Part shown: piece by piece, positions 6,051 through 11,787 of the stretch
Layout: every line of letters begins with the position of its first letter
Position numbering within the stretch: the stretch's first letter is position 1
Assembly (NCBI GenBank): GCA_937902865.1
Contig: CALFNJ010000359.1
Span: 1 to 13,074 of the forward strand
Source: an uncultured Opitutaceae bacterium
GTDB lineage: Bacteria; Verrucomicrobiota; Verrucomicrobiia; Opitutales; Opitutaceae
DNA: 13,074 bases
Direction: 5' to 3'
Position numbers and translations under genes: made by a program
The notes under the pieces: generated by a model
Databases searched by the model: none
What the model was told of the DNA's origin: nothing
What the model saw: the letters and a program-made list of their open reading frames with translations, nothing else

Positions 6051-6064
6051 TGAAATTAATTTCA
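6051..6064. promoter_or_regulatory. Perfect 14-bp palindrome touching the MarR start codon
   Basis: TGAAATTAATTTCA is an exact palindrome whose last base is the A of the MarR ATG. It differs in sequence from the two TAGTTG operators. It may be a further protein-binding site, an mRNA structure at the start codon, or chance in an AT-rich leader. Confidence 0.45.
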
Positions 6065-6519
6065 TGAAGACCGAACTGTCCAAAACCCATCTCGAGGCCT
6101 GGCGCCGCTACTACCCGTCGTTCTGGCGGGTGTACGCCGCGATCGAGGCCGACCTCGACGCCGCCAAGCTGCCGTCGCTGAGCTGGTACGACGTGCTCTA
6201 CCAGCTCTACATGGCGCCGGAGCGGCGACTCCGGATGAGCGAGCTCGCGCGGAGCGCCCTGCTCAGTCGGAGCGGCCTGACCCGCCTGGTGGATCGTCTC
6301 GAAAAGGAGGGCGTGCTCGCGCGCAAGGCGTGCCCCACTGACGGGCGCGCCCAGCATGCCGAGCTGACCGACAAGGGTGTGGCCGTGCTGCGCAAGATCT
6401 GGCCGGTCTATCGGGCCGGCATCGCCAAATACTTCGCCGCCCATCTGAGTGAAGCCGAAGCCAGGCAGGTCGCCACGATCTTCGGCCGGGTCTTCGACGC
6501 GGCGGAGTGCAAGGAGTAG
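6064..6519 (+). CDS. MarR family transcriptional regulator
   Basis: A 151-residue winged helix-turn-helix dimer-type repressor. N-terminal helices (about 5-50) form the dimerisation region. The DNA-binding part covers about 56-105: MSELARSALLSRSGLTRLVDRLEKEG supplies the helix-turn-helix, and DGRAQHAELTDKG the wing, with the conserved D93 and R95 of the family. A C-terminal helix follows. Cysteines C90 (at the base of the wing) and C149 are present, but no N-terminal sensing Cys of the OhrR type is seen, so the ligand cannot be guessed. The ATG overlaps a perfect 14-base palindrome (6051-6064). It is divergent from DoxX with a 58-base gap containing two operator-like dyads, and it most likely represses both genes. 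Confidence 0.93.
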   Translation: MKTELSKTHLEAWRRYYPSFWRVYAAIEADLDAAKLPSLSWYDVLYQLYMAPERRLRMSELARSALLSRSGLTRLVDRLEKEGVLARKACPTDGRAQHAELTDKGVAVLRKIWPVYRAGIAKYFAAHLSEAEARQVATIFGRVFDAAECKE

Positions 6520-6536
6520 GATAGAAACATCGATCT

Positions 6537-6630
6537 TCGATCCGGTTTCACACAGAGGACACGGAGTACACAGAGGAAATCCGGTTCGAATCTCTGTGCT
6601 CTCTGCGTCCTCTGTGTGAAACCGGATCGA
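6537..6630. repeat. Long hairpin with 40-base arms, CACAGAGG family
   Basis: The arms 6537-6576 and 6591-6630 match as reverse complements in 35 of 40 positions, with the outer 24 bases perfect (TCGATCCGGTTTCACACAGA...). The loop is 14 bases. The inner part of the arm is a 9-base tandem: CACAGAGGA, CACGGAGTA, CACAGAGGA. It fills most of the 190-base gap between the MarR gene and the SGNH esterase. A related, less perfect copy sits at 11493-11562 and shares the GAAACCGGATCGA end. Confidence 0.9.
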
Positions 6631-6709
6631 GATTCCCTGCCTCGGTGCCGGCTCGCGTTCCGGCCTTTTCCGTTGCCTCGCTTTGGGCGGGATTTATCAA
6701 AAAATCCGC

Positions 6710-7630
6710 ATGAAGACCCCCGCTTGCCTGCTCCGCGCGAGCGCCACTGCGCTGCTCGTTTCCCTCGCCTCGCTCACCAGCCCGTCCGCGCTCTTGGCCG
6801 CGGACGCGCCCTCCCCCGCTCCCGTGCCGCCCGAAGTCGCCATCGCCCGGCCGACTCCGGCGGAGATCGCACAGGCCTCCCAGAGCCTGCAGAACTATCT
6901 CAGTCACGCGGACCAGCCGACCAAGGCCTTGGTCGCCAAGTATCCCGATCTCATCTCCCTCCACGTCCCGCGCGTGAACCCCGCGGTCGTGCCGGCGCTC
7001 AATCCCGGTTTCCGCACGAAGCACGAGGCCAACGTCGAGATCGCCAAGAAGGGCGACATCGACCTGCTCTTCATGGGCGACTCGATCACGGACTTCTGGC
7101 GCAGCACCGGCACGGTTCCCAATCCTCCCCACGCCGGCAAGGTGGTGTTCGACAAATATTATGGCGGCATGAAGGTCGCGAACTTCGGCATCTCCGGCGA
7201 CACCACGCAGGGCGTGCTCTACCGCCTGCGCGACGGCGAGGGCCAGGGCTTCCAGCCCAAGGCGATCATGCTGATGATCGGCACCAACAACGGCGGCACC
7301 TGCACGTCGGCGGAAATCGCCGAGGGCGTCGGCGCCGTGGTGCTGGAAATGCGGAAGGATTTCCCCGACGCGAAAATCCTCCTCCTCGGCATCTTCCCGC
7401 GCGCCAATCCCGGCGACGCGATCCGCAAGGTGGTCTTGGACGTCAACCCGATCATCGCGAAGCTGAACGACGGCAAGCACGTGTTCTACCTCGATATCGG
7501 CGACAAGTTCCTCGACGCGAACGGTGTCCTCACCCCGGACATCATGGCCGACAAGCTGCACCCCAATGAAAAGGGCTACGAGATCTGGGCCGAGGCCGTG
7601 AAGGAACCGCTGGCGGCGCTGATGAAGTAA
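6710..7630 (+). CDS. Exported SGNH/GDSL-family esterase (PAF-acetylhydrolase-like)
   Basis: A 306-residue secreted or periplasmic hydrolase. The signal peptide (1-30, ending SALLA) is followed by a Pro/Ala-rich stretch. The four SGNH blocks are intact: GDSITDFW with nucleophile S125; NFGISGDTT supplying the oxyanion Gly; GTNN (191-194) supplying N193; and DKLHPNEKGY with catalytic D281 and H284. The spacing resembles the PAF-acetylhydrolase-like branch, whose members often remove acetyl groups from sugars. Sitting 114 bases before a GH28 gene on the same strand, it may deacetylate pectic substrates, which is an inference from context. The ATG at 6710 is chosen over an upstream in-frame start at 6683 because it places the signal sequence at the N-terminus. 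Confidence 0.9.
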   Translation: MKTPACLLRASATALLVSLASLTSPSALLAADAPSPAPVPPEVAIARPTPAEIAQASQSLQNYLSHADQPTKALVAKYPDLISLHVPRVNPAVVPALNPGFRTKHEANVEIAKKGDIDLLFMGDSITDFWRSTGTVPNPPHAGKVVFDKYYGGMKVANFGISGDTTQGVLYRLRDGEGQGFQPKAIMLMIGTNNGGTCTSAEIAEGVGAVVLEMRKDFPDAKILLLGIFPRANPGDAIRKVVLDVNPIIAKLNDGKHVFYLDIGDKFLDANGVLTPDIMADKLHPNEKGYEIWAEAVKEPLAALMK

Positions 7631-7652
7631 GCCGGCAGTCCGTCCCCAGGCA

Positions 7653-7720
7653 GCCGCCGACCTCCGGGCGGCGGTTTCAGTGTCGCCCGCGTTCAACACC
7701 GCCGCCCGGAGGTCGGCGGC
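7653..7720. repeat. Perfect 23-bp inverted repeat between esterase and GH28
   Basis: The arms 7653-7675 and 7698-7720 are exact reverse complements (GCCGCCGACCTCCGGGCGGC... and its mirror) around a 22-base loop. No T-tract follows, so simple intrinsic termination is unlikely. It fills most of the 114-base gap between two co-directional genes, where it could stall polymerase or protect the upstream mRNA end. Confidence 0.9.
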
Positions 7721-7744
7721 CACCTTCCGAACCCCTCCCCCGAC

Positions 7745-9037
7745 ATGAAGACTCGCTTCTGCGCATTCCTTCTCTCCGCCGCCGCTGTGGCTTGGAACAG
7801 CCCGTTGGCGTTCGGCGCCGTCAGCGCCGCCACCACAGCTTCATCCGCTCGATTGCAGTCCTCGATCAGGGACTACGGTGCGATCGGTGACAGCCACACC
7901 CTGAACACCCAGGCGATCCAGGCGGCCATCGACGCCACGGCGCAAAAGGGCGGCGGCGTGGTGGTCGTGCCGAGCGGCACGTTCATGAGCGGATCGATTT
8001 TCCTGAAGCCGGGCGTGAGCCTGCGCATCGACCGGGGCGGGATGCTGAAGGGCTCCGACCAGCTCAAGGACTACCTGCCTCCGGGCGTTTCCGAGACGGA
8101 GCGCGGCCGCCAGCCTTTCGCCCTCGTCAATGGGGAGAACCTCACCGGTCTCGAAATCAGCGGCGAAGGCACGATCGATGGCAACGGCCAGAATTGGTGG
8201 GACGAGTACTGGGAGCTGCGCAACGCGAAGGATCCGGATCTGGCTTTCAAGACCCGCCGGCCGCGGCTGATCCGTCTCATCAGCTGCAAACAGGTGCGGG
8301 TCGCCGGACTGCATCTGCAGAACCAGGCGGTCTGGTGCCTGCATTTCCAGTTCTGCGAGGATGCCGTTGCGGAGGATCTCACCATTCGCGCCGGCCACAC
8401 CCCACCGAGCTCGGACGGCATCGAGGTCGATTCCTGCCGGCACACCCGCATCACGCGCTGCGACTTCGACGTGAACGACGACGACATTTCGATCAAGGCC
8501 GGCGTCCCGGGCGACGGCTCCCGTCCCGCCCGTCCGTGTGAAGACGTGCTGATTGAGAACTGCCGCTTCGGCTACGGCCACGGCGGCGTGGCCATGGGCA
8601 GCGAGACCTTCGGCGGCATCCGCAACGTCGAGGTACGCGATTGCGTGGCCGAGGACGGCAACTTCGCCCCGATCCGGTTCAAGTCCACTCCGGCCCGCAG
8701 CGGCGTCGTGGAGAATATCGTTTTCCGCAACCTGCGGATGAACGGCGTGAAGCGCGCCATCGAGATCAACATGAACTGGGCCAGCGGTACCAGCGGCCCG
8801 CAGGTGCCGGCGAAGGTGCTGCCGGTCTTTCGCCATTTCCAATTCATCAATGTCAGCGGCACCGCCGACTCCGCCGGCTTCATCACCGGCCTGAAGGACA
8901 GCCCGATTCAGGACGTCACGTTCTCCAACGTGAAGCTGACCACCGGCACCGGCCTTACGCTTGAATCGGTCGGCAAGCTCGACCTCGCCGGCCTCGCACT
9001 CACCGTCCACGACGGCGAGGCGATCACCCGGAAGTAA
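7745..9037 (+). CDS. GH28 family pectinase (polygalacturonase-like), exported
   Basis: A 430-residue glycoside hydrolase family 28 enzyme with a cleavable-looking signal peptide (about 1-25), without a lipobox Cys at the cleavage site. The beta-helix starts at about residue 41 (IRDYGAIGDSHTLNTQAIQ). Catalytic motifs: PSSDGIEVDSC (D224), VNDDDISIKAG (D245, D246), YGHGG (H279) and IRFK (R311, K313). A WWDEYW aromatic patch follows the EGTIDGNGQN turn. The C-terminal half aligns closely with the GH28 at 3655-5247 (GHGG-AMGSET-GGIRNVE and SGTADSAGF), but this copy lacks the Gly/Ala-rich insert and is about 100 residues shorter. The pair probably acts on the same polymer class at different cell locations. 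Linkage preference is not determinable here. Confidence 0.94.
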   Translation: MKTRFCAFLLSAAAVAWNSPLAFGAVSAATTASSARLQSSIRDYGAIGDSHTLNTQAIQAAIDATAQKGGGVVVVPSGTFMSGSIFLKPGVSLRIDRGGMLKGSDQLKDYLPPGVSETERGRQPFALVNGENLTGLEISGEGTIDGNGQNWWDEYWELRNAKDPDLAFKTRRPRLIRLISCKQVRVAGLHLQNQAVWCLHFQFCEDAVAEDLTIRAGHTPPSSDGIEVDSCRHTRITRCDFDVNDDDISIKAGVPGDGSRPARPCEDVLIENCRFGYGHGGVAMGSETFGGIRNVEVRDCVAEDGNFAPIRFKSTPARSGVVENIVFRNLRMNGVKRAIEINMNWASGTSGPQVPAKVLPVFRHFQFINVSGTADSAGFITGLKDSPIQDVTFSNVKLTTGTGLTLESVGKLDLAGLALTVHDGEAITRK

Positions 9038-9074
9038 GCCGGCAAGGCTCACGCGAAGCTGCGAGAGCTCGGAA

Positions 9075-9168
9075 GGTGGGGCGCGTTATCCCTAACGCGC
9101 CGGTTTGGGTCCGTCGGTCTTGAAACGCGGATAACAGTTTCGGCGCGTTAGGGATAACGCGCCCCACC
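9075..9168. repeat. Paired palindromic element, perfect 28-bp inverted pair
   Basis: The arms 9075-9102 and 9141-9168 are exact reverse complements around a 38-base loop. Each arm contains its own perfect hairpin: GGCGCGTTA (9080-9088), TCCC, TAACGCGCC (9093-9101), and the mirror copy at 9142-9163. The DNA can therefore fold as two small hairpins or one long one. It is the best-preserved copy of a family also found at 3382-3482, 10090-10187 and 11404-11674, with a solo copy at 2686-2716. Confidence 0.92.
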
Positions 9169-9210
9169 CTCCGACGCGTCCTCGCGGACGCAGTCGGCAG
9201 CCAGCATCAT

Positions 9211-9279
9211 CCGCAAAGAGGCGTAGAATACGCAAAAAAGGCTTCGGTCCCTTTGCGTCCTCTGCGCCTTTTTGCGGCC
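9211..9279. repeat. Imperfect hairpin, 9-base-unit family, second copy
   Basis: CCGCAAAGAGGCGTAGAATA (from 9211) onward pairs imperfectly with 9248-9279 (CCCTTTGCGTCCTCTGCGCC then TTTTTGCGGC). It is clearly related to the hairpin at 2538-2614, sharing the CTCTGCG-CTTTTTGCGGCC end. It lies in the 397-base gap 9038-9434. The remaining 155 bases before the next gene show no clear promoter or coding sequence. Confidence 0.8.
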
Positions 9280-9434
9280 AATCCTCAGGTTCGTCTTCGA
9301 GGCACACGGCCCGACCCCCGCAACAAAGTGCCCGGCACCGGGTCTGTCGCGCCGTCAGACCTAGCTCGATCCGGTCGAAGTTCATCCGAGGCTGGATCGC
9401 GCCCGAGCACCGCCACCTTCAGCCCTCTCCCTCG

Positions 9435-9989
9435 ATGAAATCCACACCGTCCTTCCGGGTCCTCCACGTCCTTTGCCTCCTCGGCCTCTCCGCGCTGCCG
9501 CTTTCCTCCCAGGCCGCGCAGAACAACAACTCCACATCCACCAGCCGAACGAGCCCGGCCGCGTCCGACACCCCCGACGGCAAAAGCACGCCGTCCGTCA
9601 CGTCGCCCGCCGCCGGCGATGCCGGCATCGCCGAACCGACGCCGCCTTCGAGTCCGATGCCGCTGGTTCACACCGGCGCCTCCACCTTCGGCGAGCAAAC
9701 TGATCCTTCCATCATCGAGACCCCGCCGCCGCGGGCTCGCGTCGAAACCAAGCCGGCCTCGCCCGATCCGAAATACGCCTGGGTGCCGGGTCACTACGTC
9801 CCCGTGAAGGGCGAATGGCAGTGGGTCTCCGGCAAGTGGGCCATGCCCCCGACGGTCGAATCCGTCTGGATCCAGGGCAGCTACGACGCGAAGACGAAGC
9901 GCTGGAGCGAAGGCCACTGGCAGCCCGACGGCAAACCCGCCACCCCGCCGCCCGTGAACGAAAAGGGGCCCGCGCCGGGTCAGAAGTGA
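9435..9989 (+). CDS. Exported WXXGXW-repeat protein
   Basis: A 184-residue protein with a signal peptide (1-28, SSQAA before QNNN), a long Ser/Thr/Pro/Ala-rich disordered region (about 29-112), and a C-terminal array of four W-x2-G-x-W/Y units: WVPGHY (116-121), WVSGKW (130-135), WIQGSY (145-150) and WSEGHW (157-162). These are spaced 12-15 residues apart and match the YXWXXGXW repeat seen in small exported proteins of unknown function. Repeats of this kind probably build a small beta-sheet structure in the periplasm or at the outer membrane. A Pro-rich tail ends the protein. It is on the same strand as GH28 but 397 bases away across repeats, so separate transcription is likely. No substrate or partner is indicated. 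Confidence 0.83.
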   Translation: MKSTPSFRVLHVLCLLGLSALPLSSQAAQNNNSTSTSRTSPAASDTPDGKSTPSVTSPAAGDAGIAEPTPPSSPMPLVHTGASTFGEQTDPSIIETPPPRARVETKPASPDPKYAWVPGHYVPVKGEWQWVSGKWAMPPTVESVWIQGSYDAKTKRWSEGHWQPDGKPATPPPVNEKGPAPGQK

Positions 9990-10057
9990 TTCAGATTTAG
10001 TTTATCTGGAACTCAGGAAATCAGGAAGGAATCGATCCGCCTTTCTGGTCTCGTGGA

Positions 10058-10085
10058 GCAGCGGCCGTGAGGCCGCTGTTTTTTG
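10058..10085 (+). terminator. Intrinsic terminator after WXXGXW gene
   Basis: CAGCGGCC (10058-10065) pairs with GGCCGCTG (10072-10079) around GTGAGG, followed by TTTTTTGT. It lies about 70 bases downstream of the stop at 9989 on the same strand and is a conventional rho-independent terminator. Confidence 0.75.
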
Positions 10086-10089
10086 TCTG

Positions 10090-10187
10090 AAGGTAGGGCG
10101 CGTTGTCCCTAACGCGCCGAAAGGATCGTCCGCGTTTCGGGTCGAGCGGAACCGAACCGGCGCGTTAGGGATATCGCGCCCTACCTT
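10090..10187. repeat. Paired palindromic element, 29-base arms
   Basis: AAGGTAGGGCGCGTTGTCCC... (10090-10118) and its mirror at 10159-10187 match in 27 of 29 positions around a 40-base loop. It is the same family as 9075-9168, including the small hairpin inside each arm. It lies within the 21-bp inverted repeat 10007-10218. Confidence 0.88.
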
Positions 10188-10214
10188 GCCGAATCCGTTC
10201 CTGATTTCCTGAGT

Positions 10215-10247
10215 TCCATCTTGTCACGTATTACGTGACAAGATGGA
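10215..10247. repeat. Near-perfect 33-base palindrome
   Basis: The arms 10215-10230 (TCCATCTTGTCACGTA) and 10232-10247 are exact reverse complements with a single central T. It directly abuts, and shares bases with, the right arm of the outer repeat (10198-10218). The next gene starts 92 bases further on. It may be a binding site for a dimeric protein, the end of a mobile palindromic element, or a cruciform-forming site. No T-tract follows. Confidence 0.85.
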
Positions 10248-10339
10248 GGTTCAGCGGATCGCCTTCGGGGTTTCGTGCGAGTTCTTCCGGAATGATTTTA
10301 GTTTGAAGGTTCATTCGCCCGCGCGTGTGGTTGCCCCGG

Positions 10340-11389
10340 ATGAGCCTCACCCCTCGACTCGTCGGACTGGCCTGCCTGCTCGCCTGGCCGCTGAGCCCGC
10401 TTCGGGCGGAGGAATCGGGTGCAGCCGTGGGGATTGGCGGGAAACCAGCCGACCCACTGAATCTCCCCGCGTTGCTCCCACCCCAGGCGGATCTCGTCGC
10501 CTATGCCGCTGCGCATGGCCTGCCGCTCAGCGGCATCGACGAAACACCACGAGGCACGGCCGGCGCGCCGGGAGACTCCGTCACCGCGCTGATCACCCTG
10601 CGCGAAGGGCAGGCGCTCCGACAGTGGTTGGTGCGCCTGGAGTTGGCGCCGCCGACCGACAAGGAGCGAAAGGCCAATTCCGTCCCGGAATCAGCGGTCA
10701 CCGTCAATGGACACGATTACCATTTTTCCGGCGGGGATCCGCTCGCGCTCGATATTCGCGTCGCCGGGCCATTCGTCCCGGGGAAAAAGCCGCCGACGGA
10801 GGAAAAGACGGCGCGCACGCTGGTGCCGCCGAACTTTCTCGCGCTCGGGCTCGACGAGGCTTGCGGCGTGCTGGTCGCCGTCCTCCCTCCGCCGGGAAAA
10901 ACCGGCGCGACTCCGTCTTCGCCCGCGGCCGCACCGGCTTCTCCACCCGTGTTATCCGCGCGGCAGGAACGCGTGGTGGGCGGCATGTTTCCGGCCCTCA
11001 TCACGTTCTTCAACGCGGCGCAAACGACGCCCGGCATCCGCGAAATCATGTGGAATGTCCTGGAGCTCCCGTCCGCCTGGTCGCTCGTCAAACACGGGGG
11101 CAAGATCGTCCCCAACTTCACCTTCGGAAATAATATCTCCGCGCTGGCACCGGCGGCGTGGGCGATGCCCGATCGCCGGCTCTTCTATCTCGCCCTCGAC
11201 CTGGCGCTGAACGAGCAGCCCGCCCTGCGCGTCTCCTTCGTCGTCACGTCGCCCGCGCCTCCGCTGCTCAACACCGCCGGGATCGTCGGCCTCGTCGCCC
11301 AATCCCCGACGAAAAAGGACAAGCGCATGGACCTGCAGATCATCGCCGCGCATCGCACTGCGGCCACGCCGGCGCAGACGAATCCTTAG
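10340..11389 (+). CDS. Exported protein of unknown function
   Basis: A 349-residue protein that I do not recognise. A signal peptide (1-23, PLSPLRA before EESG) predicts export. Residues about 30-190 contain the segments DPLNLPALLPPQADLVAYAA, a LREGQALRQWLVRLEL strand-rich region, and VNGHDYHFSGGDPLALDIRV. A Pro/Ala/Ser linker (about 203-215) precedes a second part with WNVLELPSAWSLVKHGGKI, VPNFTFGNNISAL, a FYLALDLALNE strand pair, and LLNTAGIVGLVAQSP. No catalytic signature, metal site or repeat is evident. A GTG at 10325 is possible; the ATG at 10340 is preferred since the signal sequence follows directly. It is convergent with the GH106-like gene. Any role in pectin use would be by proximity only. 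Confidence 0.8.
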   Translation: MSLTPRLVGLACLLAWPLSPLRAEESGAAVGIGGKPADPLNLPALLPPQADLVAYAAAHGLPLSGIDETPRGTAGAPGDSVTALITLREGQALRQWLVRLELAPPTDKERKANSVPESAVTVNGHDYHFSGGDPLALDIRVAGPFVPGKKPPTEEKTARTLVPPNFLALGLDEACGVLVAVLPPPGKTGATPSSPAAAPASPPVLSARQERVVGGMFPALITFFNAAQTTPGIREIMWNVLELPSAWSLVKHGGKIVPNFTFGNNISALAPAAWAMPDRRLFYLALDLALNEQPALRVSFVVTSPAPPLLNTAGIVGLVAQSPTKKDKRMDLQIIAAHRTAATPAQTNP

Positions 11390-11403
11390 CGAACGGGTAT
11401 CAA

Positions 11404-11674
11404 GGTGGAACGCGTCGTCCCCAACGCGTTGAAACGTCAGTCCGCGTAAAACGGCCGCCAGAGCCAAATCGCGGGCGAACTCACCAATCCCGTTTCACGC
11501 AGAGACCCAGAGCACACAGAAATTCGCATTCATCCTCTGTGCACTCTCTGCTCTGTGCGAAACCGGATCGAAAGACGGTTGGGTAGAGGTCAACGCGCTG
11601 GACCGCGTCGCGCGTGTGAAAACACGCGAGGATGCGGCCGCGTCCACAACGCGTCGGGGACAACGCGTTCCACC
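11404..11674. repeat. Widely spaced paired palindromic element with an inserted hairpin
   Basis: GGTGGAACGCGTCGTCCCCA... (11404-11431) and its mirror at 11647-11674 match in 26 of 28 positions, but here they are 215 bases apart instead of about 40-50. The interior contains the CACAGAGG-type hairpin (11493-11562), as if one repeat had inserted into the loop of another. This occupies most of the 398-base gap 11390-11787, which has no gene. Confidence 0.85.
11493..11562. repeat. Imperfect hairpin, CACAGAGG family, second copy
   Basis: TTTCACGCAGAGACCCAGAG... (11493-11520) pairs imperfectly, with a bulge, with 11535-11562. It shares the GAAACCGGATCGA right end and the period of about 9 bases with the hairpin at 6537-6630. 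It is more degenerate than that copy. Confidence 0.7.
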
Positions 11675-11699
11675 GCGGAAGCTCGACGGAACCGAGCCA

Positions 11700-11718
11700 G
11701 ACGGGCGGGCCGCCCGTC
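11700..11718. repeat. GACGGGCGG-G-CCGCCCGTC palindrome
   Basis: Nine-base arms with a single central G form a perfect palindrome. The near-copy at 3505-3523 has one mismatch. In both places it follows the right arm of a paired GCGTT element by roughly 25 bases, with a similar ACCGAGCC spacer, so the two modules travel together. Confidence 0.8.
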
Positions 11719-11740
11719 CCTCCCTTCGCTCCAAAAGAAA

Positions 11741-11764
11741 AACGGCGGCCTCGCGGCCGCCGTT
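11741..11764 (-). terminator. Intrinsic terminator of the GH106-like gene
   Basis: AACGGCGGCC-TCGC-GGCCGCCGTT is a perfect 10-bp stem with a 4-base loop. Read on the minus strand it is followed by TTT, C and TTTT (complement of 11732-11740), and it begins 24 bases after the minus-strand stop at 11788. This is a strong rho-independent terminator. Confidence 0.85.
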
Positions 11765-11787
11765 GCGTGTTCGAAATTTTCTTCAGC

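Larger units (their letters stand above)
10007..10218. repeat. Outer 21-bp inverted repeat enclosing a nested palindromic pair
   Basis: The arms 10007-10027 and 10198-10218 (GGAACTCAGGAAATCAGGAA and its mirror, plus one flanking pair) are perfect reverse complements 170 bases apart. They enclose the element at 10090-10187 and the small stem GCAGCGGCC/GGCCGCTGT region near 10058-10081, which is followed by TTTTT and is a plausible terminator for the WXXGXW gene. The boundary-like arms make the unit look like a small non-autonomous element. No target-site duplication was seen. Confidence 0.8.

Noticed and set aside
5392..6444. 350-codon minus-strand frame across DoxX and MarR
   Set aside because: It overlaps two well-supported genes in other frames and runs through the operators and the terminator palindrome, with no recognisable domain.
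6511..6709. Possible insertion sequence bounded by the 40-base inverted arms
   Set aside because: Only 14 bases lie between the arms, so there is no transposase; it is a hairpin repeat.
6548..7723. 391-codon minus-strand frame opposite the SGNH esterase
   Set aside because: It starts and ends inside hairpin repeats and is antisense to an enzyme with all catalytic motifs intact.
7841..9052. 403-codon minus-strand frame opposite the second GH28
   Set aside because: It is an antisense shadow produced by GC-rich codon use; it has no signal peptide or domain pattern.
9285..9917. 210-codon minus-strand frame opposite the WXXGXW gene
   Set aside because: It is Gly/Arg-rich antisense with no motif, while the plus strand has a signal peptide and four WXXGXW units.
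10243..11133. 296-codon plus-strand frame overlapping the unknown exported gene in another frame
   Set aside because: It begins in a palindrome and is Arg/Pro-rich shadow sequence. The frame starting at 10340 has a signal peptide and normal composition.
9075..11674. Possible CRISPR array from regularly repeated GCGTT sequences
   Set aside because: The repeats are inverted pairs at scattered intergenic sites, not direct repeats with uniform spacers.
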